The notes below the pieces were generated by a model, which was given only the letters and a program-made list of their open reading frames with translations, was not told where the DNA came from and did not search any database. Source: Mycolicibacterium sp. MU0050 (GTDB taxonomy: Bacteria > Actinomycetota > Actinomycetes > Mycobacteriales > Mycobacteriaceae). Taken from it: 64,000 nt of DNA. Position numbers and translations under genes: made by a program. Positions 46,895-55,921 of this stretch are shown in pieces. The stretch covers positions 3,472,001-3,536,000 of the forward strand of contig NZ_OY726395.1 of the NCBI RefSeq assembly GCF_963378085.1, written 5' to 3'. How positions within the stretch are numbered: the stretch's first letter is position 1; each line of letters opens with the position of its first letter.

Positions 46895-47281
46895 TCAGCC
46901 GCGGGGTGCGGCCGCCCACTGCAGCGCCGTCGGGCTGAACAGTAGGCCCAGCACCGTCACCGCCACCGCCGCCACCAACACGCCGTAGACCACCTGGTGG
47001 GAGCTGAACACATACCAGGCCACCGGGAGCAACAGCAGGTTGACGAACACCGCGATGCCGCGCCCCCAGCGCCGGTCGGTCACCAGGGCCCACCCGCCGG
47101 CGAGCACGCCGAGGCCCATGATGGTGAACCACGCGGCGGTGCCGTAGGCGTTGAAGCCGTCGGCGTGCTTGTCGGTTCCGCCGCTGGCCAGCACCGCCAG
47201 CACCACCGCGGTGACCAGCGCGACGATCCCCTCGGCCACCACGATGAACCCGGCGTAGCGCACCGCGGGCGGCTGGGTCAC
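46895..47281 (-). CDS. Four-helix membrane protein (Rv3217c-like)
   Basis: 128 residues, four hydrophobic segments: [57 protein letters not shown] and [18 protein letters not shown]. No known function. GTG start at 47281, overlapping the aroQ stop by GTGA. It is the last gene matching the M. tuberculosis order before the catabolic block. Confidence 0.8.
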   Translation of the reverse strand: MTQPPAVRYAGFIVVAEGIVALVTAVVLAVLASGGTDKHADGFNAYGTAAWFTIMGLGVLAGGWALVTDRRWGRGIAVFVNLLLLPVAWYVFSSHQVVYGVLVAAVAVTVLGLLFSPTALQWAAAPRG

Positions 47282-47721
47282 GAGCCGATCCTGTCGGCGA
47301 GGTACCGCACGGCGAATTCGTAGCCCAGCGGCCCGGCCCCGGCGATCACGGCGTCGGCGACCGCCGACACATAGGAGTGGTGCCGGAACGCCTCCCGGCG
47401 CGCGACGTTGCTCAGATGCACCTCGACCACCGGCAATTCGACGCCCGCCAACGCGTCCGGGATCGCCACCGAGGTGTGCGAGTAGGCGGCCGGGTTCACG
47501 ATGATGCCGACGCAGTCCTCGCGCGCGAGGTGGATGGCGTCGATGAGGTCGCCCTCGTGGTTGCTCTGCACCGCGCGCAGGTCGAAGCCGAACTCGGCGG
47601 CCACCGAGCGGGTGCTCTTTTCGATCTGGGCCAGCGTGGTCGATCCGTAGATCTCCGGCTGACGGGACCCCAACAGGTTCAGGTTCGGCCCGTTGAGCAG
47701 CAGCAGACGGCGTTCGGTCAT
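47278..47721 (-). CDS. aroQ: Type II 3-dehydroquinate dehydratase
   Basis: 147 residues, the compact type II fold. [20 protein letters not shown] carries the catalytic Tyr and Arg, [11 protein letters not shown] and [13 protein letters not shown] the substrate site, and [15 protein letters not shown] the His/Asn loop. Interconverts dehydroquinate and dehydroshikimate. A shikimate-pathway aroQ would normally sit with aroK/aroB; here the gene lies next to the cat genes and overlaps the Rv3217c-like gene, so a quinate or shikimate catabolic role is possible. Confidence 0.88.
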   Translation of the reverse strand: MTERRLLLLNGPNLNLLGSRQPEIYGSTTLAQIEKSTRSVAAEFGFDLRAVQSNHEGDLIDAIHLAREDCVGIIVNPAAYSHTSVAIPDALAGVELPVVEVHLSNVARREAFRHHSYVSAVADAVIAGAGPLGYEFAVRYLADRIGS

Positions 47722-47779
47722 TCACCTACGGTACCGAGACCCCACGCCGCGGCCTACCGCGCCGGGCCCGGGCAAGTCG

Positions 47780-48073
47780 CTACTCGGCGTCGCCGGCGTG
47801 GATATCCGAGGGGTGCACCGCCAGCGGCGTGACGTGGATGTCCATGTAGGGGAACAGTGGCAGACCGGAAAGGATCTGGTGCAGTTCGTCATTGGACTCG
47901 ACGTCGAACACCGAGTAGTTGGCGTACTCCCCCACCACCCGCCAGATGTGCGGCCACTTGCCGGCCCGTTGCAGATCCTGGGAGTACCGCTTCTCCCGGT
48001 TGACCAGATCGCTGCGCCGTTGCGGATCCATGTCGTCGGGGATCCGCACGTCCATTCGTACGTGGTAGAGCAT
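47780..48073 (-). CDS. catC: Muconolactone isomerase
   Basis: 97 residues, the compact muconolactone delta-isomerase. It starts MLYHVRMDVRIP and ends in MDIHVTPLAVHPSDI, with the GKWPHIWRVVGEY core. Converts muconolactone to 3-oxoadipate enol-lactone. Starts one base after catA ends, so it is translated from the catRBAC transcript. Confidence 0.93.
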   Translation of the reverse strand: MLYHVRMDVRIPDDMDPQRRSDLVNREKRYSQDLQRAGKWPHIWRVVGEYANYSVFDVESNDELHQILSGLPLFPYMDIHVTPLAVHPSDIHAGDAE

Positions 48074-48074
48074 G

Positions 48075-48941
48075 TCAGGCCGGCACCGGGTCGAGGACGA
48101 AGTTGTAGGTCATGGTCTCCGAGCCGGCGGGACCGGGCTGCGGGTCGAGCATCAGCTCCGGCTTGACCGCGCTGGCGATGTCGTCTTCGTTGTGCGGGTC
48201 ACCGGGGAAGTACAGCTGCGCGGTGATCGATTCGTGGCCCGGCGCCGACACCTTCACATGCAGGTGCGCCGGGCGCCAGGCGTGCCAGCCCGCCGCGGCG
48301 ATCAGCTTGCCGCAGGACCCGTCGGTGGGGATCTGATAGGGCGCGGGCCGGACGGTGGTGATCTGGAAGTTGCCGTCCGGGCCGGTGGTGAAGGTGCCGC
48401 GCAGATTCCATTCGGGCAGCCCGGGGGCGAACTGCGAATAGAAGCCGTCGGCGTCGGCGTGCCACAGTTCGACCTTGCCCGCCAACGGCTTTCCATCGGT
48501 GGAGGTGATCCGGCCGTCCCAGACCAGCGGCGTGCCGGCCTCGTTCTCGCGCATCGGCATGGTGCCGACGGCGCCGAGGTCCGGTGAGTCCGGTACATAA
48601 TAGGGGCCCTCGATGCTGCCCTTGCTGCCGTTCCGGTGGTCGGTGGCCACCTCCTCGACGACGTGCTCGACCCAGACGTCGAGGAACAACGGCCACTCCC
48701 CGTCCTTGCCGACGTTGATCAGCCACGCCTTCAGGGCGTTGTACTCGTCGTAGCTGACCCGGTGCTTGCGGATGGTGGCGTGCACCGCGTCAAGCACCTC
48801 GCGGGCCAGCAGGTCGACCCGTTCGGCGGGGGTGTCCTTGACGGCCTCGAACGGGGACTTGTCGGCGTGGAAGCGTTCGGTGGCCGAGGCTCCCGAGGCC
48901 GCCGCCGTGGCGTGTTCGGCCGGGCTCTCCATGGTGGTCAT
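48075..48941 (-). CDS. catA: Catechol 1,2-dioxygenase
   Basis: 288 residues, intradiol dioxygenase. N-terminal linker domain (1-100), then an EGPYYVPDSPDL iron Tyr, WHADADGFYSQF, PAPYQIPTDGSCGKL as a second Tyr, and HLHVKVSAPGHE with the two iron His. Cleaves catechol to cis,cis-muconate with Fe(III) and O2. AAGGAG precedes the ATG, 41 bases downstream of catB. Confidence 0.95.
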   Translation of the reverse strand: MTTMESPAEHATAAASGASATERFHADKSPFEAVKDTPAERVDLLAREVLDAVHATIRKHRVSYDEYNALKAWLINVGKDGEWPLFLDVWVEHVVEEVATDHRNGSKGSIEGPYYVPDSPDLGAVGTMPMRENEAGTPLVWDGRITSTDGKPLAGKVELWHADADGFYSQFAPGLPEWNLRGTFTTGPDGNFQITTVRPAPYQIPTDGSCGKLIAAAGWHAWRPAHLHVKVSAPGHESITAQLYFPGDPHNEDDIASAVKPELMLDPQPGPAGSETMTYNFVLDPVPA

Positions 48942-48982
48942 TGTTGTTCTCCTTGGTGAAATGTCGTGATCGACAGGGCTGT

Positions 48983-50086
48983 TCAGTTGTCGGTGCGATA
49001 CCGGGTGAGCTTGTCGGGGTCCAGGTCGACGCCGAGTCCGACGCCGAAGGGCACGCGCAGCACGCCGTCGCTGATCCGCAGCGGCTCGGCGAGCAGGTCA
49101 TCGGACATGTCCAGGAAGTTCGACAGCTCGCCGGCGCGCCGGGAGGTCAGCGCGTGGGCGGCGCCGAAGGTGACGGCGCAGGCGGTGCCGAGCTGGCCGT
49201 CGATCTGGTTGCCCATCACCACCTCCAGGCCGAGGCCCTCGGCGAGGTGATGCACCCGTGTCGAGCCGGTGAACCCGGTGCGCGCGGTCTTGATGCTGAT
49301 CGCGGTCGCCGAACCGCCGAGCACCTCGCGGGTGACGTCGGCCGGGGTGGGCACCGATTCGTCGGCGATGAAGGGGACGTCGAGCTTGTCGACCAGCCAG
49401 CGCCGGCCCAGCACGTCGTCGGCCGGGTTGAGTTCCTCGGCGAACAGCAGTTCCAGGTCGGCCATCTGCTTCATCGCCTGCAGCGACTCGGCGGCCGTCC
49501 AGCCGCGGTTGCCGTCGACGTAGAGTTCGATGGTGTCGCCGAACCGCTCGCGCAGCGCGCGCACGACGGCGGTGTCCAGCTGCACCGGCCGGCGACCGAC
49601 CTTGACCTTGAACGTCGAGATCCCGTACTGCTCAAGCATTTTCTCCGCCTCGGCCACCATGGCCGCGGGCTCGTCGAAGCCGAGCATGTGGCTGACCCGC
49701 ATCCGGTCGGTGAAGCCGCCCAGCAGGTCGGAGACCGGCAGGCCCAGGGTGCGGCCCAGCGCGTCCCAGATCGCCATGTCGATGGCGGCCTTGGCGGTGG
49801 GGTTGCCGACGGTGCGCGCCAGCCGCGCGTGCACGACCTCGCGCTCGGTCAGCCGCAGCCCCACCAGTTGCGGGGTGAACACGCCGGAGATGACGGCCAC
49901 GATGCCGGCCTGGGTCTCGCCGTAGGTGAACGGCCGCGGCGGCGCCTCGGCGATGCCGACAATGCCGTCGTCGGTGTGCACCCGGACCAGGACGTGTTCG
50001 GCGGTGTGCACCTCGCCGGAGGCGAACTTCAGTGGTTTGGTGTAGGGAATGGCGAACGGAATCGCCTCGACCGCAGTGATTTTCAT
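48983..50086 (-). CDS. catB: Muconate cycloisomerase
   Basis: 367 residues of the enolase superfamily. Catalytic lysine in FKVKVGRR, Asp in ELYVDGNRGW, Glu in LFAEELNPADD and FIADES, with lysine SIKTART completing the base pair. Converts cis,cis-muconate to muconolactone with a divalent metal ion. Its ATG immediately follows the TGA of catR with no spacing. Confidence 0.93.
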   Translation of the reverse strand: MKITAVEAIPFAIPYTKPLKFASGEVHTAEHVLVRVHTDDGIVGIAEAPPRPFTYGETQAGIVAVISGVFTPQLVGLRLTEREVVHARLARTVGNPTAKAAIDMAIWDALGRTLGLPVSDLLGGFTDRMRVSHMLGFDEPAAMVAEAEKMLEQYGISTFKVKVGRRPVQLDTAVVRALRERFGDTIELYVDGNRGWTAAESLQAMKQMADLELLFAEELNPADDVLGRRWLVDKLDVPFIADESVPTPADVTREVLGGSATAISIKTARTGFTGSTRVHHLAEGLGLEVVMGNQIDGQLGTACAVTFGAAHALTSRRAGELSNFLDMSDDLLAEPLRISDGVLRVPFGVGLGVDLDPDKLTRYRTDN

Positions 50087-50989
50087 TCACATCTCCTTCG
50101 CGAGGGCAGAGGGAGCCAGGGCAGCGGTCAGCACGTCGACCACCGAGTGCACCAGCGGGTTCTCGGTCCCGCGGCGCCAGGCCAGGGCCAGCTCGATGGT
50201 GCCGCCGTCGACCAGATCGCGGAACACGACACCGTCGAGCGGCAGCGCGCGCACCGATTGCGGCACCACCGCCACCCCCAGGCCCGCGGCCACCAGGGCC
50301 AGCAGGACCGCGGTGCCGGATACCGCGTGTTCGCGGCGTGGCACGAACCCGGCCGCCCGGCAGCTGCGCAGCACCGCGTCGTTGACCGCGGATTCGCGGC
50401 TGGCGTAGGCCACGAACGGCTCGTTGCGCAGGTCCGCCATCGACACCACCGGCTCCACGGCCAGGCGGTGGTCGACCGAGACGGCCAGCACCAGCGACTC
50501 GACGTCGATGGTGCGCATCTCGATGTCCTCACCGACCGCCGGCGGCCGGAGCACGCCGAGATCCATGGCGTCGGTGCGCAGCGCGTCGCACTGCGCCGGC
50601 GTCAGCAAGTCGGCCTGGATTTCGACGGCGGCGTCGGGAAGTTCGCGTTTGACGACCCGTGCAATGCGCGGCAGGTGTGAGAAGGCCGCGGTGCCGGTCA
50701 GGCCGAGCCTCAGCAGGCCGCTGCGGCCGGCCGCGATGCGCCGCACGCCGCGCTCGGCGTCCTCGACGCCGGCCAGGATGCGGTCCGCCTCACCGCGCAG
50801 GAACTCCCCGGCCGGGGTCAGCGACACCTGCCGGGTGGTCCGGTTGAACAGGGTGACGTCCAGCTCGGCCTCGAGTTGCCGGATCGCATACGACAGCGCC
50901 GGCTGCGCGACGTGCAGCCGCTCGGCGGCCTGGCCGAAATGGCAGGTCTCGGCCACGGCGGCGAAGTAGCGAAGGTGCCTCAGCTCCAT
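50087..50989 (-). CDS. catR: CatR-type LysR transcription regulator
   Basis: 300 residues. N-terminal winged helix (RYFAAVAETCHFGQAAERLH, QPALSYAIRQLEAEL) and a LysR effector domain. Probably senses muconate like CatR/BenM. It is cotranscribed as the first gene of catRBAC rather than divergent from it, but divergent from benA. ATG at 50989; longer frame rejected. Confidence 0.88.
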   Translation of the reverse strand: MELRHLRYFAAVAETCHFGQAAERLHVAQPALSYAIRQLEAELDVTLFNRTTRQVSLTPAGEFLRGEADRILAGVEDAERGVRRIAAGRSGLLRLGLTGTAAFSHLPRIARVVKRELPDAAVEIQADLLTPAQCDALRTDAMDLGVLRPPAVGEDIEMRTIDVESLVLAVSVDHRLAVEPVVSMADLRNEPFVAYASRESAVNDAVLRSCRAAGFVPRREHAVSGTAVLLALVAAGLGVAVVPQSVRALPLDGVVFRDLVDGGTIELALAWRRGTENPLVHSVVDVLTAALAPSALAKEM

Positions 50990-51095
50990 GGCGGTCGCGT
51001 CGTCCGTTCTGTGCTCGGGGGTGCCTGTGATGGGTGACACATTCGACGGTAGACCCTCGATCCATAGAGAACAAGGACTTACTTCGTGATGAATA

Positions 51096-51149
51096 ATCGA
51101 TGCTGTTTATCAATCAATGCCTAGGTTGGGACTAGCACTATGCCTAGTG
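51096..51149. promoter_or_regulatory. Candidate regulator sites between catR and benA
   Basis: ATCGAT-N7-ATCAAT (51096-51114) contains a LysR T-N11-A motif (51097-51109). CACTA-TGCC-TAGTG (51136-51149) is a perfect palindrome, and ATGCCTAG is repeated at 51117 and 51140, 23 bases apart. The 250-base gap is otherwise empty. Confidence 0.5.
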
Positions 51150-51239
51150 TGATCGCCGCCACTGCCTGTGACAGTCGTAGGCAAGGAACTATCTCGGCCG
51201 CGAGTTTCGCCCGCGCCCCAGCCGACCACGGAGGCCCCG

Positions 51240-52631
51240 ATGACGACTTCTCTGCCGCGGACATCCGCGCCCACCCGCCCCACCGACCGCACCCACCTCG
51301 ACGAGGTCCTCGCCGACGCGGTGATTGAGGACCGCGCGGCCGGCGTGTACCGGGCGAACCGTCGGATCTTCACCGACGAGGAGATCTTCGAGCTGGAGAT
51401 GCGCCACATCTTCGAGGGCAACTGGGTGTATCTGGCCCACGAATCGCAGGTGCCGAACCCGGGCGACTACTTCACCACCTACATCGGGCGCCAACCGGTG
51501 GTGATCAGCCGCGACCGCAACGGCGCATTGCACTGCCTGATCAACGCGTGCTCGCACCGCGGTGCCATGCTGTGCCGGCGCAAGACCGACAACCGCCCCA
51601 CCTTCACCTGCCCGTTCCACGGCTGGACGTTCCGCAACGACGGCGCGCTGCTGAAGGTCAAGGACCCCGACGGCGCCGGCTACCCGGACTCTTTCAACAA
51701 GGACGGCTCCCACGACCTGACCCGGGTCAAGATGGACAGCTACCGCGGCTTCCTGTTCGGCAGCATCAACGACGACGTCCTGCCCCTCGAGCAGCACCTG
51801 GGTGACACCACCAAGGTGATCGACATGTTGGTCGACCAATCCCCCGACGGCCTGGAGGTGGTGCCCGGCGCCTCGACCTACACCTACGACGCCAACTGGA
51901 AGGTGCAGGCGGAGAACGGCGCCGACGGCTATCACGTCTCGGCCGTGCACTGGAACTATGCGGCCACCACCAGTCGGCGCGGCACCGGGGAGTCCACCAA
52001 CGTCACCAAGACCCTCGATGCCGGCGGCTGGGGCAAGTCCGGAGGCGGCTATTGGTCCTTCCCGCACGGGCACCTGTGCCTGTGGACCTACGCCGCCAAC
52101 CCGCAGGATCGCCCGCTGTGGGACCGCCTCGACGAACTCAAGGCCACCTACGGCCAGGCCAAGGGCGAGTTCATGGTCAAGGGTTCGCGCAACCTGTGCC
52201 TGTATCCCAACGTGTACCTGATGGATCAGTTCTCCACGCAGATCCGGCATTTCCGGCCGATCTCGCCGGACAAGACCGAGGTCACCATCTACTGCATCGC
52301 GCCCAAGGGGGAAAGCCCGGCCGCCCGGGCCAACCGGATCCGCCAATACGAGGACTTCTTCAACGCCTCGGGCATGGCGACCCCCGACGACCTCGAGGAG
52401 TTCCGGTCCACGCAGTTGACCTTCCGGGCCACCAAGGCCCGCTGGAACGACATGAGCCGCGGCGCCAACCACTGGCTCAACGGCCCCAACGACCTGGCCA
52501 CCGATCTCGGCATGCACGGCGTCATCTCCTCGGGCGTCAAGAACGAGGACGAGGGCCTCTACCCGGTACAACACGGCTATTGGCTCGACACCATGCGCGC
52601 CGCCCTGGCCGCCGAGACCCACACCGACTGA
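51240..52631 (+). CDS. benA: Benzoate 1,2-dioxygenase, large (alpha) subunit
   Basis: 463 residues. Rieske site [11 protein letters not shown] and CPFHGWTF, catalytic-iron site [14 protein letters not shown] with a distal Asp. Adds O2 to benzoate to give the cis-diol, receiving electrons from BenC. GGAGG six bases before the ATG sets the start at 51240, not further upstream. First gene of benAB-fusion, with benB 15 bases later. Confidence 0.95.
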   Translation: MTTSLPRTSAPTRPTDRTHLDEVLADAVIEDRAAGVYRANRRIFTDEEIFELEMRHIFEGNWVYLAHESQVPNPGDYFTTYIGRQPVVISRDRNGALHCLINACSHRGAMLCRRKTDNRPTFTCPFHGWTFRNDGALLKVKDPDGAGYPDSFNKDGSHDLTRVKMDSYRGFLFGSINDDVLPLEQHLGDTTKVIDMLVDQSPDGLEVVPGASTYTYDANWKVQAENGADGYHVSAVHWNYAATTSRRGTGESTNVTKTLDAGGWGKSGGGYWSFPHGHLCLWTYAANPQDRPLWDRLDELKATYGQAKGEFMVKGSRNLCLYPNVYLMDQFSTQIRHFRPISPDKTEVTIYCIAPKGESPAARANRIRQYEDFFNASGMATPDDLEEFRSTQLTFRATKARWNDMSRGANHWLNGPNDLATDLGMHGVISSGVKNEDEGLYPVQHGYWLDTMRAALAAETHTD

Positions 52632-52645
52632 AAGGAGAGCCCGCG

Positions 52646-53185
52646 ATGACCGCCACCACGCCGCCCGCAACAACGCCGCCCGCCACCGCCGGTGCCACGA
52701 TCACCCAGAACGCCATCGAACAGTTCCTCTACCGCGAAGCCCGCTACCTCGATGACCGCGAATTCGAGAAATGGCTGGACTGCTACGCCGACGACGTCGA
52801 ATTCTGGATGCCGTCGTGGCGCGACGACGAGATGCTCTCGGCGGACCCCAACACCGAGGTCTCGCTGATGTACTACCCCAACAAGGGCGGCCTGACCGAC
52901 CGGGTGTTCCGCATCCGCACCGAACGCTCCAGTGCCACCTCACTTCCCGAGGCCCGCACCAGCCACAACATCAGCAATGTCGAGGTCATCGAACGCCGCG
53001 GCGACCTGGTGGACATCCGCTTCAACTGGCACACCATGTATTTCCGCTACAACACCGTCGACCCCTACTACGGCACCTCGTTCTACACCATCGACTTCGC
53101 CGGCGAACAGCCACTGATCCGCCGCAAGACCGTCGTCCTCAAGAACGACTACATCCACCACGTACTCGACATTTACCACATCTGA
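52646..53185 (+). CDS. benB: Benzoate 1,2-dioxygenase, small (beta) subunit
   Basis: 179 residues, NTF2-fold beta subunit with a Thr/Pro-rich start, then FLYREARYLDDREFEKWLDC and the EARTSHNISNVEVIE strands. Structural partner of BenA. AAGGAGA eight bases before the ATG. The fusion gene starts ten bases beyond its stop. Confidence 0.93.
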   Translation: MTATTPPATTPPATAGATITQNAIEQFLYREARYLDDREFEKWLDCYADDVEFWMPSWRDDEMLSADPNTEVSLMYYPNKGGLTDRVFRIRTERSSATSLPEARTSHNISNVEVIERRGDLVDIRFNWHTMYFRYNTVDPYYGTSFYTIDFAGEQPLIRRKTVVLKNDYIHHVLDIYHI

Positions 53186-53195
53186 GGCTGGGCTC

Positions 53196-55904
53196 GTGAC
53201 CGCTGTGCAGGCACCTCCGGTGCCCGAAACCCATTCCGTCGCCCTGACCTTCGAGGACGGCGTCACCCGGTTCATCACCGGCCGGGACGACCAGACCGTC
53301 GCCGAGGCGTCCTACCGGGCGAAGATCAACATCCCCCTGGACTGCCGCGACGGCGCCTGCGGCACGTGCAAGGCGCTCTGTGAATCCGGCCGTTACGACG
53401 CGGGCACCTACATCGAGGACGCCCTGTCGCCAGACGAGGCCGAGGCCGGCTACGTGTTGCCGTGCGTAATGAAGCCGAAGTCGGATCTGGTGCTCAGGAT
53501 CGCCAGCACCTCCGAGGTGGCCAAGACCGCCGCGGCCACCTACGTCAGCACCATCACCGCGCTGACCCGGTTGTCGTCGACCACCGTGGCCTTCAGCGTC
53601 GAGATTCCCAACCGCGACGAATTGGTTTTCCTCCCAGGCCAATACGTCAACATCAAGGTTCCGGGCACCGACGAGACCCGGTCCTACTCCTTCAGCAGCG
53701 CCCCCGACGAGAAGACGCTGAGCTTCCTGGTCAAACTCACGCCCGGCGGCGCCATGTCGACCTATCTGGAGCACCGCGCCGCCGTCGGCGATCAACTGAC
53801 CTTCACCGGTCCCAACGGCAGCTTCTTCCTCCGCGAGGGCGAGGGACCCGCGCTGCTGTTGGCCGGGGGCACCGGACTGGCCCCCATCCTGTCGATCCTG
53901 CGGACACTGCGCGCCGGCAGCCCCCGCCCCCTGCACCTCATCTACGGCGTCAGCACCGACGAAGACGCCGTGGAACTCGACACCATCGCCCAACTCGCCA
54001 CCGAACTGGGCGATTTCAGCTGGGACTACTGCGTCTCCGACGAGAACAGCACCGCGACCCACAAGGGCTACGTCACCGCCCTGATGACCCGCGAACATCT
54101 GCACGACGGCGACGCCTCGATCTACCTGTGCGGCCCGCCCCCGATGGTCGAATCGGTCCGCCAGCACGTCGAGGCCACCGGCGTCCGGCCCACCGGCTTC
54201 TACTACGAGAAGTTCGCGCTGGCGCACGGCGGCGCCGGCGAATCCCGCTCCCCCGCCGCGGAATCCGCCCCGCCGGCGCCGGCCGCGACCGTGCGCGAAG
54301 CGCTGCGGCCGGTCGGCGAGGACGGCGTCGCCCGCGCGATCGTCGGGCAGACGGTCATGGCGCCGAAATCCCTGAGCCCGCTGCCGGTCCCGCCCGCGCC
54401 CGCCGACCCGGGCGACGCGATCCGGCGCCTCTGCGGTCAGTTGCTGGTTCCCGCGGTCCGCGGCGACACCCGCGCCCTCGACGAAGACGACGCCGCCCTG
54501 CCCGCCCTCGACGGGCGCGCGGTGGCCGGCCAACCGCTGTTCGGCGCGTTCACACCCGCCGCCGCGCCCCCGGCCGAGCCCGAGCCCGAGACTGGCCCCA
54601 CCGTCGCCGAGGACGGCTACCAGATCGGCGAGGAGCACCCCGAGGTGCACGAATCCGACGCGCTGTTCGAGGCGCGCCGCGCGCTCGAACTCGGCGCGTT
54701 GGAGCTGACCGTGGGCCGGCTGTCCAGCCGGCAACTGACCGGCTACCGGCTGCTGGCGGAGGCGACCCTGCCCTACGTGCAGGGCGAGCGCTTCACCGAC
54801 GCCGCGCAATACACCGAGACCAACGCGGCCTTCCACGACTACCTGTTCACCATGACCGGCAACGACCACCTGCTGCAGGCTTATCAGGCCCTCGGGGTCA
54901 AGGGCCGGATGACCGAGGTACTGCGCAACGCCACCTGGTGTCATCCGCTGTGCGCGCAGGACCATGTGGACATCGTCGCCGCCTTCGAGGCCGGCGATCG
55001 CGAGACGGCCCGCGAGCTGATCATCGCCCATGCCGAACGTTCCAAGCAGACGATGAGAAGAGCAATGAGCGACCTCGAAAAGACCCGCGCCGCAAAGCGA
55101 CCGAAGTTCATCACGCCGGGCCGGTTCGCCGGCAAGGTGGTGGTGGTCACCGGCGCCGCCCAGGGCATCGGCGAGCAGACCGCCCGCCGGGTCAACGCCG
55201 AGGGCGGCACCCTGGTGTTGGTCGACCGCAGCGAGCTGGTCAAGGAGGTCGCCGAGGACCTCGACGCGCCGTCGGGCGACGGTCCGCGCGCCGTGGCCGT
55301 CACCGCCGACCTCGAGCAGTACCCCGGAGCCGAATCCGTGGTGGCGCAGGCGCTCTCGGAGTTCGGCCGCATCGACGTGCTGATCAACAACGTGGGCGGC
55401 GCGATCAACTTCAAGCCATTCACCGAATTCACCGACGACGAGATCCGCGCGGAGATCACCCGATCCCTGCTGACCACCCTGTACGCCAGCCGCGCCGCCC
55501 TGCCGGTGATGGTCGAGCGGGGACACGGCGTGATCGTCAACGTCTCCTCGGCGGCCACCCGCGGTATCCACCGCATCCCCTACTCGGCGGCCAAGGGTGC
55601 CATCAACGCGCTGACCGCCTCGCTGGCACTGGAATACGCCGAGGCCGGCATCCGGGTGGTGGCCACCGCCCCCGGCGGCACCGAGGCCCCGCCGCGGCGC
55701 ATCTCCCGCGGCACCCCGGAGCCCCGCAACGCCACCGAACAGGCCTGGTTCCAGGCCCACATCGACCAGACGCTGGACTCGGCGCTGCTCAAGCGGTACG
55801 GCACCCTCGACGAACAGGCGGCCGCCATCTGCTTCCTGGCCTCCGACGAGGCCTCCTACATCACCGGCACCGTGCTGCCGGTCGCCGGTGGCGACCTCGG
55901 GTGA
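53196..55904 (+). CDS. benCD: BenC-FCD-BenD fusion: benzoate dioxygenase reductase, GntR-type sensor domain and cis-diol dehydrogenase
   Basis: 902 residues in one frame. Residues 1-345 are BenC: plant-type ferredoxin with Cys50, 55, 58, 90; FAD motif RSYSF (162-166); NAD motifs GGTGLAP (224-230) and CGPPPMV (312-318). Residues 350-470 are a Pro/Ala-rich linker. Residues 475-625 are an FCD domain of the FadR/GntR type without any helix-turn-helix, with candidate metal residues N543, H547, H590, H612. Residues 640-902 are BenD: SDR motif TGAAQGIG (652-659), NNVGG (731-735), Y796/K800. Met624 (ATG at 55065) could give separate BenD. BenC and BenD are usually separate; joining via a sensor domain is unusual. 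Confidence 0.85.
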   Translation: MTAVQAPPVPETHSVALTFEDGVTRFITGRDDQTVAEASYRAKINIPLDCRDGACGTCKALCESGRYDAGTYIEDALSPDEAEAGYVLPCVMKPKSDLVLRIASTSEVAKTAAATYVSTITALTRLSSTTVAFSVEIPNRDELVFLPGQYVNIKVPGTDETRSYSFSSAPDEKTLSFLVKLTPGGAMSTYLEHRAAVGDQLTFTGPNGSFFLREGEGPALLLAGGTGLAPILSILRTLRAGSPRPLHLIYGVSTDEDAVELDTIAQLATELGDFSWDYCVSDENSTATHKGYVTALMTREHLHDGDASIYLCGPPPMVESVRQHVEATGVRPTGFYYEKFALAHGGAGESRSPAAESAPPAPAATVREALRPVGEDGVARAIVGQTVMAPKSLSPLPVPPAPADPGDAIRRLCGQLLVPAVRGDTRALDEDDAALPALDGRAVAGQPLFGAFTPAAAPPAEPEPETGPTVAEDGYQIGEEHPEVHESDALFEARRALELGALELTVGRLSSRQLTGYRLLAEATLPYVQGERFTDAAQYTETNAAFHDYLFTMTGNDHLLQAYQALGVKGRMTEVLRNATWCHPLCAQDHVDIVAAFEAGDRETARELIIAHAERSKQTMRRAMSDLEKTRAAKRPKFITPGRFAGKVVVVTGAAQGIGEQTARRVNAEGGTLVLVDRSELVKEVAEDLDAPSGDGPRAVAVTADLEQYPGAESVVAQALSEFGRIDVLINNVGGAINFKPFTEFTDDEIRAEITRSLLTTLYASRAALPVMVERGHGVIVNVSSAATRGIHRIPYSAAKGAINALTASLALEYAEAGIRVVATAPGGTEAPPRRISRGTPEPRNATEQAWFQAHIDQTLDSALLKRYGTLDEQAAAICFLASDEASYITGTVLPVAGGDLG

Positions 55905-55921
55905 CGCCTACCATGTGAGCT

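Noticed and set aside
53139..55760. An 873-codon frame antisense to the ben fusion
   Set aside because: Composition is low-complexity Gly/Ala/Asp/Val, without any domain motif, opposite a gene with clear motifs throughout.
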